A stretch of DNA of 64,000 bases from Aestuariivita sp. (GCF_021404545.1 NZ_JAAWWD010000062.1:62001-126000); one strand, 5' to 3'; shown: positions 8,940 to 20,078, numbered from the stretch's first letter. Numbers and translations are program-made. Notes: generated from the sequence alone by a model not told the origin.

Positions 8940-9712
8940 GCGAGGGGCTGGAATACGGGCGCGCCGGTCTGATGGGTGTGCTGACGCCGCAGGCCAACAC
9001 CACGGTCGAGCCAGAGCTCTGGGCGTTGATGCCGCCCGGCTGGTCGATGTTGAACGCACGCCTGACCTCCACCAAGGGCACGATCCCGGAGCGGCTGGTT
9101 GACTACACGACACGCTTTGCCGCCACGTCGGAAGCGTTTGCCAACGCGCCCATGGATGTGATCGCAGCCGCCTGCACCGGCGCCTCGTATCTGATCGGGC
9201 TGGAGGCCGAGGCGCGCATCGTCGATGAGGTTGAAGCGGCGCGCGGGGTGCCGTTTTTGACGGCTGCGCTTGCCTCAGTGGCGGCATTGCGGGCCATGAA
9301 CGCGCGTCGGATCGGGCTTTTGTCGCCCTATCCCGACGATCTGAACCGCGTCTGTACCCCCTATTGGGAGGCGCACGGGTTCGAGGTTGTCGCAAAAGAG
9401 GGGTTGGCGCCGGAAGACAGCGCGTTTCATCCGATTTACGCGATGACCGGGGCGGGGGTCTTGGACGCCTACCGCCGTTTGTCGCAAAGCGATGTCGATG
9501 CGGTCTTGATGCTGGGCACCGGCATGGCGACACTTCGTCCGATCCTTGCGGGGCGCGCGGCGGGGCTGCGCCCGGCGATTTCGTGCAATCTGGCTTTGGT
9601 CTGGGCTGCGTCCCAGAAACGCCGCTGGGACGCATTGGAGGGGAGCGACCTGGCGTCCTGGTGTCAGGGCGCGCATTGGAAAGACCGGTTGGAGTTGCTG
9701 TTTCCGGCGTAA
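8936..9712 (+). CDS. Asp/Glu racemase superfamily, maleate isomerase / arylmalonate decarboxylase-like
   Basis: 258 residues from ATG 8936, overlapping the dctM stop (ATGA). The pattern fits the maleate cis-trans isomerase / arylmalonate decarboxylase family: [15 protein letters not shown] at the N-terminus, AACTGASY carrying Cys80, and [10 protein letters not shown]. The second catalytic cysteine, expected about 115 residues later, is replaced: the segment reads [10 protein letters not shown] (Gly195). A maleate isomerase needs both cysteines, and arylmalonate decarboxylase keeps only the second, so neither activity can be assumed. The position as the last gene after a TRAP transporter suggests it acts on the imported acid or on a ring-cleavage product. 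Confidence 0.82.
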   Translation: MSEGLEYGRAGLMGVLTPQANTTVEPELWALMPPGWSMLNARLTSTKGTIPERLVDYTTRFAATSEAFANAPMDVIAAACTGASYLIGLEAEARIVDEVEAARGVPFLTAALASVAALRAMNARRIGLLSPYPDDLNRVCTPYWEAHGFEVVAKEGLAPEDSAFHPIYAMTGAGVLDAYRRLSQSDVDAVLMLGTGMATLRPILAGRAAGLRPAISCNLALVWAASQKRRWDALEGSDLASWCQGAHWKDRLELLFPA

Positions 9713-10073
9713 TCGGCGCGACTGCGGTTGCCAGTGGGCGAAAGCAAACCGAACCTTGAACATACCCGTTCCTTGGGGGAATGCGCGGCAAGGCGTTGAG
9801 CGCGCCTGTGGTCGCACGCTCACAGATCCACGGCTTCAGGGTCGGTCGGGCGCGCCGGTGCACTCCGTCACGCGGCTGTTAAGGTTCAACCGGTCTGTGC
9901 TGATCCAAAGACATGTCTTTCCCATGACATCCGCGGCAAGTAGGGTCAGCCCAACCACCCGACCGGCGCGTCACCACGCCCCACCCCTGCGGCGATTGAG
10001 CGGTGGACCCGCGGCGTTCGGTATACTATTGCATGCCGAAAATGCGAACCCTCCAACAAAAGGCGTGAGACCC
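9713..10073. other. Intergenic region before icd
   Basis: A 361-nt stretch with no convincing gene, RNA or repeat. It must hold the icd promoter. The in-frame open sequence upstream of icd does not resemble the family and lacks a ribosome site, so it is not taken as coding. Confidence 0.5.
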
Positions 10074-12281
<2,208 letters not shown>

Positions 12282-12287
12282 GAGATG

Positions 12288-12327
12288 TCTTCGCCGAAGA
12301 TCTGAGCCAAGAGTTTTCGGCGAAAAC
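12288..12327. other. Two short hairpins after icd with complementary loops
   Basis: TCTTC-GCC-GAAGA (12288-12300) and GTTTTC-GGC-GAAAAC (12313-12327) are perfect 5- and 6-bp hairpins with 3-nt loops that are reverse complements of each other. The pattern resembles, in miniature, the convergent-gene hairpin arrays elsewhere in the window. Confidence 0.5.
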
Positions 12328-12341
12328 GTTTGACACCCGAC

Positions 12342-12368
12342 GCTCCGCCCCAGTGGCGGGGCGTTTTT
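12342..12368 (+). terminator. Rho-independent terminator downstream of icd
   Basis: GCTCCGCC (12342-12349), loop CCAGT, then GGCGGGGC (12355-12362) form an 8-bp stem with one G-U pair, followed by GTTTTTCG. The stem plus T-run lies about 60 nt after the icd stop and before the crotonase gene. Confidence 0.82.
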
Positions 12369-12421
12369 CGTCTTGGCAGAACGGCCCCCCCGTGTTCCCT
12401 TCCGCTGAGGGAGGATTGAGC

Positions 12422-13282
12422 ATGTCGACAGTTACTTACGACAAAGACGGGCGGATCGGGCGGATCACTTTGAACCGGCCCGATGTAATGAACGCGATCA
12501 ATGACGAACTGCCAGGCGACTTGGCGTCCGTCGTTGCGCGCGCCGACGCCGACCCGGAGGTTCATGTGATGATCCTGTCGGGCAACGGCCCCGCTTTTTG
12601 CGCGGGCTACGACCTGACATTCTATGCCGAGGCCAACGGCTCCAACAATGTCACGCAGGAGATGCCCTGGGATCCGATCAAGGATTACCGGTTCATGTGG
12701 GAGAACACCCAGCATTTCATGGCGCTGTGGCGCGCGATGAAACCGGTGATCTGCAAGGTGCACGGATATGCTGTGGCGGGCGGGTCGGACATCGCGCTGT
12801 GCGCGGATCTCACGATCATGGCCGAGGATGCCCAGATCGGTTACATGCCCGCCCGCGTCTGGGGCTGTCCGACAACAGCTATGTGGGTCTATCGGCTGGG
12901 TGCGGAAAAGGCCAAGCGCATGCTGTTTACGGGCGACAAGATCACAGGGCGCGCAGCCGCGGATATGGGCCTGGTCCTGGAGGCGGTGCCGGCCGAAGAC
13001 CTCGATAACCGGGTCGAGGAGTTGGCCGCGCGCATGAGTACGGTGCCCATCAACCAACTGGCGATGCAAAAAATGGTCATCAACCAGGCCATCGAGCAGA
13101 CCGGAATCTTGCAGACTCAGCGGCTCGCCACGATTTTCGACGGGATCACGCGCCATTCGCCCGAGGGGATCAATTTCAAGACCCGTTCCGAGGAGGTCGG
13201 CTGGAAGCAATCGGTTGCGGACCGGGATGATGGCACCTGGGACTGGACAGAGAATACGCCGCTGCCAAGGCGCAACCGATGA
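12422..13282 (+). CDS. Enoyl-CoA hydratase/isomerase (crotonase) family protein
   Basis: 286 residues from ATG 12422, preceded by the ribosome site GAGGGAGG. It has the crotonase fold markers: RITLNRPDVMNAIND, the oxyanion-hole segments SGNGPAFCAGYDL and KVHGYAVAGGSDIAL, and a second half with IGYMPARVWGCP. In true hydratases two glutamates sit in this last area; here the equivalent stretch has no obvious Glu pair, so the reaction may differ (isomerase, hydrolase or another CoA ester reaction). It stands alone between a terminator and a convergent exporter gene. The CoA substrate is unknown. Confidence 0.87.
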   Translation: MSTVTYDKDGRIGRITLNRPDVMNAINDELPGDLASVVARADADPEVHVMILSGNGPAFCAGYDLTFYAEANGSNNVTQEMPWDPIKDYRFMWENTQHFMALWRAMKPVICKVHGYAVAGGSDIALCADLTIMAEDAQIGYMPARVWGCPTTAMWVYRLGAEKAKRMLFTGDKITGRAAADMGLVLEAVPAEDLDNRVEELAARMSTVPINQLAMQKMVINQAIEQTGILQTQRLATIFDGITRHSPEGINFKTRSEEVGWKQSVADRDDGTWDWTENTPLPRRNR

Positions 13283-13413
13283 TGTGATCCAAAGGCACGG
13301 GGTTCTTTCGGCGCGTCCGGTCAGGTACGGGATCGGTCCATCCTGCGCTCACCCTCACAAGCGATATGCCGGTCAGGAAGATCACGGGGGGAGGGTGTGA
13401 CGCCAGCACATCG

Positions 13414-14394
13414 TCAGAACCGGCGATTGACCTGCCCCCGTGCGACGCGCCGCGCCTTTTGCTGCTCGCGCAGGAACACGAACAGGCCAGACCCCACGAT
13501 CAGCACGATGCCCAGCCATACCTCCCATACGGGGAGTTCTGCAAAGACGACCCATCCCCACAAGACCGCAAGCGGCAGGCCGACATATTCGAACGGGGCC
13601 ACCGTTGCCGCATCCGCCATGCGGTAGGCCTGGCTCAGGCAATAGCCCACAATGGCAGAGTTGAGACCTAGGCCGATGAAAAAGATCCAATCGTCCGCAG
13701 TGGGCCACACCCAGGCCCGCAGCAGAAAGACCAGGCTGGGGTTTTCCACCCCTTCGGCGAAACGCCCATCCCCGGCCACCAGCCAAAAGGCCAGCGAGCT
13801 GACAAGGAACATTCCCTGCACATAGACCGCCAGCGCGCTGGCCTTGCTCTCAACCCCCAGCTTGCGCGTCAGAAGCTGATTGATGGCATAGGTCAGGGCC
13901 GCCAGAAGCGGCAGCAAGAGGATAAGGCGGTCGACCTCCAACGCGTCGCTGCCTGCCCAGGGGCGCTGCATTATGACAACCCCCGCAAATCCGATGGCCA
14001 CCGCGCTCATGCGCATCGGGCCTACCTTTTCACCCAGCATCGGGATCGATAGCAGCGTAATGATCAGCGGTGCGGCAAAAAATAGCGCGGTTGCATCGGC
14101 CAGCGGCATCACCGCCAGGGCCGTGAAATAGGTCAGATTGGCAATCACCAACAGCGCGCCGCGCAGGATGTGCAGCCCAGGGCGCCGTGTTTTGAGGATC
14201 TGCCAGCCGCCTTCCCACTGGACCAGCATAAGGCTGAACACGATGCCGATGGCCGACCGCGTGAACACCATTTGATGCAGCGGATAGGCGCCCGAGAGCT
14301 GCTTGATCAATACATCGTTGACCGAAATCGCCACCATTCCAGCCATGATGAATGCAATGCCCCATCCGGCACGGTTCTGGGGAGGGGGTGTCAC
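13414..14394 (-). CDS. EamA/DMT-superfamily transporter
   Basis: 326 residues from a GTG at 14394, which has AAGGAG 8 nt upstream; the open frame continues 82 codons further but that part is not hydrophobic or family-like. About ten membrane segments in two EamA repeats (about residues 10-150 and 160-300). Recognisable segments are LIKQLSGAYPLHQMVFTRS and LADATALFFAAPLIITLLS. Family members export amino acids, nucleotides or other metabolites; substrate unknown. The C-terminal tail is Arg/Gln-rich and cytosolic. Confidence 0.88.
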   Translation of the reverse strand: MTPPPQNRAGWGIAFIMAGMVAISVNDVLIKQLSGAYPLHQMVFTRSAIGIVFSLMLVQWEGGWQILKTRRPGLHILRGALLVIANLTYFTALAVMPLADATALFFAAPLIITLLSIPMLGEKVGPMRMSAVAIGFAGVVIMQRPWAGSDALEVDRLILLLPLLAALTYAINQLLTRKLGVESKASALAVYVQGMFLVSSLAFWLVAGDGRFAEGVENPSLVFLLRAWVWPTADDWIFFIGLGLNSAIVGYCLSQAYRMADAATVAPFEYVGLPLAVLWGWVVFAELPVWEVWLGIVLIVGSGLFVFLREQQKARRVARGQVNRRF

Positions 14395-14530
14395 GCGGCA
14401 GGCTCCTTGAGAGGGTCGTCCCGTTCCTCCTGACTGTGAGAGGTCCGGGCGTCGCGCCTGTTTGCGACAGGCTTGGCCAAATGTGCTGGGTAGAGTAGGA
14501 GGGATGCAAGTGCCAAAGGAGGATGACCCG

Positions 14531-15043
14531 ATGAAGATGCAGGACCAGCGTGAGATCAAAGCGGCCCGCGAGGTGGTGTTCGCTGCCATCCTCGATCCCG
14601 AAGTGCTCAAAGACTGCATTCCAGGTGCCAGCGAGGTCACAGGCTCGGTCTCGGAAGGCTATAACGCGGTGGTCACGCAAAAGGTCGGTCCGGTAAAGGC
14701 CACCTTCAAAGGGCAGGTGCAGATGTCCGATATCGTCGAGAACGAGGCGATCACCATCACCGGCGAAGGCAAGGGTGGCGCCGCCGGTTTCGCCAAAGGC
14801 GGGGCCGTTGTCACATTGGAAGAAATCGCGCCCGAGCTTACGCGCCTGTCCTATGATGTGGAGGCCAAGGTCGGCGGCAAGCTGGCCCAGCTCGGAAGCC
14901 GTATCATCGACGGATTCGCCAAAAAGATGGCCGATCAGTTTTTTAGCAACCTTCAGGACGGTCTCGAAGGCCCATCCGAAGAAGAGGCGGACGAGGACGC
15001 GCCAAAGAAAGGCTGGTTCAAACGCCTGACGGGCAAGTCCTGA
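14531..15043 (+). CDS. CoxG-like SRPBCC (carbon monoxide dehydrogenase subunit G) family protein
   Basis: 170 residues from ATG 14531 with the ribosome site AAAGGAGG about 8 nt upstream. The START/SRPBCC hydrophobic-cavity fold is indicated by EVVFAAILDPEVLKDCIPGA and by RLSYDVEAKVGGKLAQLGSR, both standard in CoxG. An acidic linker and a short basic tail (KKGWFKRL) follow. CoxG recruits the Mo-containing CO dehydrogenase to the membrane in CO oxidisers, but no coxSML genes are in this window, so its partner here is unknown. It is divergent from the DMT gene. Confidence 0.88.
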   Translation: MKMQDQREIKAAREVVFAAILDPEVLKDCIPGASEVTGSVSEGYNAVVTQKVGPVKATFKGQVQMSDIVENEAITITGEGKGGAAGFAKGGAVVTLEEIAPELTRLSYDVEAKVGGKLAQLGSRIIDGFAKKMADQFFSNLQDGLEGPSEEEADEDAPKKGWFKRLTGKS

Positions 15044-15134
15044 TCTGCATCCGCGCGCAAGGTCATGTGCGTTTTAGCCCTGTCGTCTCTCATCTGAACG
15101 ATTTAGTTTAGCATTTGTGAGACGGGAGAGCACC

Positions 15135-16073
15135 ATGTCGGATATTGTCGAGATCAGGGACCTGCGCAAGACCTACGCGGGCGGGTTCGAGGCGCTCAAA
15201 GGTGTGACGCTGAACATCCACGAGGGAGAGATCCTGGCGCTTCTCGGGCCCAATGGGGCCGGAAAGACCACATTGATTTCAACGGTTTGCGGGATCACCC
15301 AAGCCAGTGGGGGATCGGTACATGTCGGTGGCTTCGATATCCTGGAGGAGTTCCGTGCGGCCCGCTCGATGATCGGCCTGGTCCCGCAGGAAATCGCGCT
15401 GGAGCCGTTTGAAAAGGTGATCAGCACCGTGCGGTTCTCCCGTGGGCTCTTCGGTAAGCCGCGCGACGATGCCCGTATCGAGGCGATCCTGAAGAAGCTT
15501 TCGCTCTGGGACAAGCGCGACAACCAACTCAAGGAGCTGTCGGGCGGGATGAAACGCCGCGTTCTGATTGCCAAGGCGCTGGCGCATGATCCCCGCGTTC
15601 TCTTTCTTGATGAACCAACGGCAGGCGTGGATGTGGAACTGCGCCGCGACATGTGGGAAACGGTGGCCGAGCTCAAGGCCGATGGCGTCACGATTATCCT
15701 GACCACCCATTATATCGAAGAGGCCGAAGCCATTGCAGACCGTGTCGGCGTCATCGCCAAGGGTGAATTGATGCTGGTCGAGGACAAAGACGACCTGATG
15801 CGGCAGATGGGCAAAAAGCAGATCGAGGTGCAGCTGTCGGAACCGCTGACCGCGATCCCCGAGGCGCTCGCGTCCTATGCGCTGGAGCTGCGCGGCGACG
15901 GCTGCGCGCTCGTCTATTCCTATGACACGCGCGCAGAGCGCACCGGTATCACCACGCTTTTGAACGATGTCGCGGCGGCCGGTCTGGTGCTGCGCGACAT
16001 GCAGACACGGCAGACCAGCCTGGAAGAGATATTCGTTGACCTCGTGGCCGCGGCCGAAGGGGACGCGGCATGA
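15135..16073 (+). CDS. ABC transporter ATP-binding protein (ABC-2 exporter type)
   Basis: 312 residues from ATG 15135 (GGGAGAG upstream). Walker [10 protein letters not shown] (about 38-46), signature ELSGGMKRR, and Walker [13 protein letters not shown] are all intact, followed by the H-loop in TTHYIEEAE. The C-terminal about 80 residues form the usual ABC-2 extension. Overlaps the permease by 4 nt (ATGA), so the two make one exporter. The close YadG/YadH-type layout suggests export of a drug-like or lipid-like molecule. Confidence 0.94.
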   Translation: MSDIVEIRDLRKTYAGGFEALKGVTLNIHEGEILALLGPNGAGKTTLISTVCGITQASGGSVHVGGFDILEEFRAARSMIGLVPQEIALEPFEKVISTVRFSRGLFGKPRDDARIEAILKKLSLWDKRDNQLKELSGGMKRRVLIAKALAHDPRVLFLDEPTAGVDVELRRDMWETVAELKADGVTIILTTHYIEEAEAIADRVGVIAKGELMLVEDKDDLMRQMGKKQIEVQLSEPLTAIPEALASYALELRGDGCALVYSYDTRAERTGITTLLNDVAAAGLVLRDMQTRQTSLEEIFVDLVAAAEGDAA

Positions 16074-16831
16074 ATTTCACCGCGATTATGGCGATCTACA
16101 AGTTTGAAATGGCGCGGTTTTTCCGTACTCTGATGCAGAGCTTCCTGTCGCCGGTTCTGTCCACATCGCTTTATTTCGTGGTCTTCGGCGCCGCCATCGG
16201 GTCGCGGATCGACGAGGTCGAAGGGGTGAGCTATGGCGCGTTTATCGTGCCCGGCCTGATCATGCTGTCGGTGATGACCCAAGCCATCTCGAACGCGTCT
16301 TTCGGGATCTATTTTCCGAAATTCATCGGCACGATATACGAGCTTCTCTCAGCGCCTGTGAACTTTCTGGAGATTGTCTGTGGCTATGTGGGCGCCGCGG
16401 CGACCAAGGCGCTCTTTATCGGCCTGGTGATCCTGGTAACCGCGCATTTCTTTGTCGATCTTGAGATCCAGCACCCGCTTGCCATGCTGGCGTTCTTGGT
16501 TCTGACCTGCCTCTCGTTCGCGCTTTTGGGCTTTATCCTCGGCATATGGGCCGGGAACTTCGAGCAACTCCAACTCGTGCCATTGATGATCGTCACGCCT
16601 TTGGTGTTTCTGGGCGGATCGTTCTATTCGATCTCGATGCTGCCGCCGGTCTGGCAGACGGTTACCTTGTTTAATCCGGTGGTTTATCTGATTTCGGGCT
16701 TTCGCTGGTCGTTTTATGGGATGGCGGATGTGCCGATCGGGCTCAGCTTGCTCGCGATCGGGGGGTTCACCCTGGCCTGTCTGGCGGTGATCTGGTGGAT
16801 TTTCCGTACCGGCTGGCGCATTCGGAACTGA
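16070..16831 (+). CDS. ABC-2 type transporter permease
   Basis: 253 residues with six predicted membrane segments and the YadH-like segments [17 protein letters not shown] and [17 protein letters not shown]. It forms the channel for the ATPase encoded immediately upstream, with which it overlaps. It is the last gene of its unit; a strong 24-bp hairpin lies about 100 nt beyond the stop. Confidence 0.93.
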   Translation: MNFTAIMAIYKFEMARFFRTLMQSFLSPVLSTSLYFVVFGAAIGSRIDEVEGVSYGAFIVPGLIMLSVMTQAISNASFGIYFPKFIGTIYELLSAPVNFLEIVCGYVGAAATKALFIGLVILVTAHFFVDLEIQHPLAMLAFLVLTCLSFALLGFILGIWAGNFEQLQLVPLMIVTPLVFLGGSFYSISMLPPVWQTVTLFNPVVYLISGFRWSFYGMADVPIGLSLLAIGGFTLACLAVIWWIFRTGWRIRN

Positions 16832-16934
16832 GCGGTGTTCGACAAGACCGCGCAGGCGCTCCGGTACCTGCGGGACGGCGCTGGGGCAGACATGCGTGAA
16901 AGCGGGGCTCTGCCCCTGGCGTTCGGCCTCCCCC

Positions 16935-17000
16935 GGGAATATTTAGAGCCAGAAGAAGCCGTAAGCGGATCTCTCGCTTCTTCTGGCTTTAAATATTCCC
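16935..17000. terminator. Long AT-rich hairpin after the ABC exporter
   Basis: Two 24-nt arms (16935-16958 and 16977-17000) pair with a single G-U position around an 18-nt loop. The left arm begins GGGAATATTTAG and the right arm ends TAAATATTCCC. It lies downstream of the exporter operon and is a candidate factor-assisted terminator or RNA-processing structure; no T-run follows. The right arm belongs to the 95-bp repeat. Confidence 0.65.
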
Positions 17001-17070
17001 AGGGTTTGGGACAGCGTCCCAAGGCCCGTGCGGCCGCGCACAAATAGAATAGAGTGCGGCGCAGCCGCTC
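16976..17070. repeat. 95-bp dispersed intergenic repeat, copy B
   Basis: 93 of 95 bases match copy A at 1603-1697 in the same orientation. It contains the right arm of the long hairpin, then TTGGGAC-AGC-GTCCCAA and the GC-rich hairpins. The gap from 16832 to 17214 (383 nt) holds only this structure; a small open frame through it follows the repeat and is not considered a gene. Confidence 0.85.
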
Positions 17071-17214
17071 CGGGTTTAGCGCCGCCTATCGTAGAGGCCG
17101 AAAGAGTGTGGCAGCGCCCGGGCGTGGCAAAATTGCCGCCGCATGTCGCAGATCATGTGACGTGATCAAACGAACTGGCCACGCCGCCTTGTTTCACCGC
17201 ACCTGGCAATCTAC

Positions 17215-18021
17215 ATGGGGGCAATGATCCGAAGGCTGCCCTTTCTCAAATCCAACCCGCTCGTTGCTGTTGTCCGCCTTTCCGGCGCCATCGGCATGCC
17301 CGGTCGTGGCTCGCTCAGCGATGCGACGGCCGCGCCGATCCTGGAAAAAGCGTTCCGCAAAGGCAAACCCGACGCGGTTGCGCTTGAGTTGAACTCACCT
17401 GGTGGATCGGCGGTACAATCTTCGTTGATCGCAGCGCGCATCCGGCGCCTTGCCGAACAGACCGAAACGCCGGTCTATGCCTTTGTCGAGGACGTTGCCG
17501 CCTCGGGCGGGTATTGGCTGGCGGCGGCTGCCGATGAGATCTGGGCCGATGAGAGTTCGGTTATAGGCTCCATCGGCGTGATCTCAGCGGGTTTTGGCGC
17601 GCATGAGTTCCTCTCCCGCTACGGGATTGAACGGCGGGTCTATACCGCAGGGCAGTCGAAATCCATGCTCGACCCGTTTCGCCCCGAACAGAAGGAGGAT
17701 GTCGCGCGGCTCAAAGTGCTGCTTGAGGACATCCACGCTAATTTCAAGAACCACGTTCAGAGCCGCAGGGGCGACAAGCTGCCCACGGACCGGGACCTTT
17801 TCACCGGTGAGATCTGGCTGGCCCGGACCGCGCTTGAGCTGGGGCTTATCGACGGTGTCGGTCATCTCAAACCCAAGATGCAGGAGATCTTTGGCGATAA
17901 GGTCGGCTTTCGCCGCTATGGCTTGCGCCGTCCGTTCCTGCAACGGCTGGGCGCACAGGTGGCGCAGGATGCCCTGACCGGGATCGAGGAGCGTGCCGAC
18001 TACGCGCGTTTTGGCCTCTGA
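17215..18021 (+). CDS. S49-family serine peptidase (SppA-like, short form)
   Basis: 268 residues, a single SppA/SohB-type catalytic domain. ELNSPGGS (58-65) is the first conserved block, the nucleophile is Ser98 in AASGGYWLA, and the general-base Lys149 lies in GQSKSMLDPF, giving the Ser-Lys dyad. ClpP-like fold members of this group cut signal peptides or membrane proteins. No membrane segment or signal peptide is visible, unlike SppA, so it may act in the cytosol or bind the membrane through the small partner encoded next. It starts an operon with a zinc-ribbon membrane peptide and a cation antiporter. Confidence 0.9.
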   Translation: MGAMIRRLPFLKSNPLVAVVRLSGAIGMPGRGSLSDATAAPILEKAFRKGKPDAVALELNSPGGSAVQSSLIAARIRRLAEQTETPVYAFVEDVAASGGYWLAAAADEIWADESSVIGSIGVISAGFGAHEFLSRYGIERRVYTAGQSKSMLDPFRPEQKEDVARLKVLLEDIHANFKNHVQSRRGDKLPTDRDLFTGEIWLARTALELGLIDGVGHLKPKMQEIFGDKVGFRRYGLRRPFLQRLGAQVAQDALTGIEERADYARFGL

Positions 18022-18022
18022 C

Positions 18023-18196
18023 GTGATTCTCAAGATCGTTTCCCTGTTCCTGATTTTCATCGCCCTGCTGGCGATGTTCGGCAAATTGCGAGTGCCGGGC
18101 GTGCAGCGCTTGAAATCGGCCAAATGCCGGTCTTGCGGGCGCTACCGGATCGGCAAGGGTCCTTGTGACTGCGGTGCCGGAGGGCGCGACACATGA
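18023..18196 (+). CDS. Small membrane protein with a C-terminal zinc-ribbon-like motif
   Basis: 57 residues starting at GTG 18023, one base after the protease stop. An N-terminal hydrophobic helix (about residues 4-20, KIVSLFLIFIALLAMFG) is followed by a basic linker and a Cys cluster: CRSCGRYRIGKGPCDCG, a Cx2C-x9-CxC pattern likely to bind zinc. It overlaps the antiporter gene by 4 nt (ATGA). Function is not known; the tight coupling on both sides suggests it works with the protease or antiporter. It is a small gene that automatic annotation may miss. Confidence 0.78.
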   Translation: MILKIVSLFLIFIALLAMFGKLRVPGVQRLKSAKCRSCGRYRIGKGPCDCGAGGRDT

Positions 18197-19146
18197 TCCC
18201 TTGGCTCCTGTCCGGCCTTGGGCTGGTCATTTTGCTGCTGGCCGGTGATGCGCTGGTTCGTGGGGCAGTTAACCTGTCGCTGCGTCTGGGTGTGCCTGCA
18301 TTGATCGTCAGTCTGACCATCGTGGCGTTTGGCACCTCGGCGCCCGAGCTCTTGATTGCGATCAAGGCGATCATGGATGACGCGCCGGGCATCGCACTGG
18401 GCAATGTGGTGGGATCAAACACCGCGAACATCCTGTTGGTTCTGGGTGTGCCGGCGATCCTGTCGCGGCTTCATACCAGCGAATGCGATACCAGAAAGAC
18501 CTATGTCTTTATGCTGATCGCTTCGGCGCTTTTTATCGCGCTTGCTTTTACCGGCACATTTACGGCGCTGACGGGCGGGATCCTGCTGGCCGCTCTGGCC
18601 TATGTCCTGTTCGACGCGTTTCGCGATGCACGCGCGCATCAAAAGGCCGGGGACGGTGTTGAGATCGACATCGAAGAGCTGGAGGGCGCCGACCCGGAGA
18701 TGCCCGGATGGCGTATCGCGCTTTTCCTGGTTCTGGGACTGATCGGGCTGCCGCTGGGTGCCGATCTGCTGGTGGATAACGCGACCGTCATCGCCAAGAC
18801 CTATGGGGTCAGCGACACGGTGATCGGTCTTACCCTGGTTGCGATCGGCACGTCGTTGCCCGAGCTGGCCACCACGGTGATGGCCGCGATCCGCAGGCAG
18901 GCGGATGTGGCTTTGGGGAACGTGATCGGCTCGAATATGTTCAACCTGCTGGCCATTATCGGGCTGGCGACGATGGTGGGTCCGATCCCGGTCGACCCGT
19001 CTTTCCTGCGGTTCGATCTGTGGGTGATGCTGGGCGCGTCACTGATCATCTTTCCGTTCGTCTTTATGAAACGCGACATTACCCGGCGTTGGGGATTTCT
19101 CTTGACCGCTGCGTATCTGGTCTATCTTGCTGCCGTACTGATCTGA
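18193..19146 (+). CDS. Sodium/calcium antiporter (CaCA family, YrbG-like)
   Basis: 317 residues with about ten membrane segments in two inverted halves. Each half carries the alpha-repeat signature: GTSAPELLIAIKA with ALGNVVGSNTANILL in the first, and GTSLPELATTVMA with ALGNVIGSNMFNLL in the second; the acidic Glu in each is the ion ligand. A central acidic loop (EIDIEELEGADPE) separates the halves. The family exchanges Ca2+ (or K+) for Na+ across the inner membrane. Confidence 0.94.
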   Translation: MIPWLLSGLGLVILLLAGDALVRGAVNLSLRLGVPALIVSLTIVAFGTSAPELLIAIKAIMDDAPGIALGNVVGSNTANILLVLGVPAILSRLHTSECDTRKTYVFMLIASALFIALAFTGTFTALTGGILLAALAYVLFDAFRDARAHQKAGDGVEIDIEELEGADPEMPGWRIALFLVLGLIGLPLGADLLVDNATVIAKTYGVSDTVIGLTLVAIGTSLPELATTVMAAIRRQADVALGNVIGSNMFNLLAIIGLATMVGPIPVDPSFLRFDLWVMLGASLIIFPFVFMKRDITRRWGFLLTAAYLVYLAAVLI

Positions 19147-19165
19147 TCATTCAAAGGCGATGTAT

Positions 19166-19945
19166 ATGACCCGAGCATTGGTGACCGGTGCGGGCAAGCG
19201 CCTGGGGCGCGCGATGGCGCTCTATCTTGCGGGACGCGGATTTGACGTTGCAGTGCATTACGCCAGCTCGGATGCGGGCGCAGGGAAGGTTGTCGAGGAG
19301 ATCAAGGCCATGGGGCGCAATGCCGTGGCGCTTCGGGCGGATATGCTGAATGAGGCAGAGGTCGCACCGCTGCTGGGTCACGCCGGCACGGCGTTGGGGG
19401 GCGCGATCACCTGCCTGATCAACAACGCCTCGATCTTTGAATACGACACAGTGGCCAGTGCCACGCGCACAAGCTGGGACAGACACCTGGAAAGCAACCT
19501 GCGCGCGCCCTTCGTGTTGACACAGGCGATGGCGGCCCAGGGGCTCAGAGCAATGACGGACGAGAACGGTGAACCGCAAGCCGCCGGTCTGATCGTCAAT
19601 ATGATTGACCAGCGCGTCCGCAAGCTGACCCCAGAGTTCATGACCTATACGATTGCCAAGATGGGCCTCTGGGCGATGACCCAGACCACTGCCCAGGCGC
19701 TGGCCCCGGCAATCCGCGTCAACGCGATTGGTCCGGGCCCCACGATGCAGGGCGCGCGTCAAGGCTCGGAGCATTTCGCGGCACAGCGCGCCGGCACCGT
19801 GTTGGAACGTGGCGCGGATCCTGAGGGCATCTGTGCCGCGTTGGGATATTTCCTGGATGCCCGTGCGGTTACAGGGCAGCTGATCTGCGTGGATGGCGGG
19901 CAGCATCTGGCCTGGCAAACGCCGGACGTTCAAGGCGTCGAGTGA
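19166..19945 (+). CDS. SDR-family oxidoreductase, FolM/pteridine-reductase-like
   Basis: 259 residues from ATG 19166, chosen over ATG 19160 because AAAGG sits 8 nt before it. The nucleotide site TGAGKRLGRAMA carries the Gly-Lys-Arg variant seen in NADPH-dependent pteridine reductases and FolM. The catalytic Tyr-Lys is in TYTIAKMG, and LINNASIFEYDT and INGP-like segments fit. FolM reduces dihydromonapterin or dihydrofolate. It lies upstream of uvrC but is separated from it by an AT-rich regulatory region. Confidence 0.85.
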   Translation: MTRALVTGAGKRLGRAMALYLAGRGFDVAVHYASSDAGAGKVVEEIKAMGRNAVALRADMLNEAEVAPLLGHAGTALGGAITCLINNASIFEYDTVASATRTSWDRHLESNLRAPFVLTQAMAAQGLRAMTDENGEPQAAGLIVNMIDQRVRKLTPEFMTYTIAKMGLWAMTQTTAQALAPAIRVNAIGPGPTMQGARQGSEHFAAQRAGTVLERGADPEGICAALGYFLDARAVTGQLICVDGGQHLAWQTPDVQGVE

Positions 19946-19992
19946 GGCAGCGTATCGCGCCATTTGGCGAAGTTTTCCACCGCAAGCATATC

Positions 19993-20010
19993 TGTAATAA
20001 TTTCGTTACA
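19993..20010. promoter_or_regulatory. Inverted repeat TGTAA-N8-TTACA
   Basis: Perfect 5-bp arms 8 nt apart inside the AT-rich region between the FolM-like gene and uvrC. A two-fold symmetric protein site is plausible; no regulator is assigned. Confidence 0.35.
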
Positions 20011-20078
20011 AAAAAGCGTGTGTTTTCAGTGATTTGGGATGTGCTCAAGAAAGTTTTGTTTGAATTCAATATCTTACA

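Noticed and set aside
9546-10073. Longer start for icd
   Set aside because: The extra 176 codons overlap the previous gene and do not resemble the family.
14395-14640. 82-residue N-terminal extension of the DMT exporter
   Set aside because: It is not hydrophobic and overlaps the divergent CoxG-like gene; GTG 14394 has a strong ribosome site.
16835-17047. 70-residue open frame after the ABC permease
   Set aside because: Most of it is translation through the long hairpin and the 95-bp repeat, and the same tail occurs in copy A; not a separate gene.
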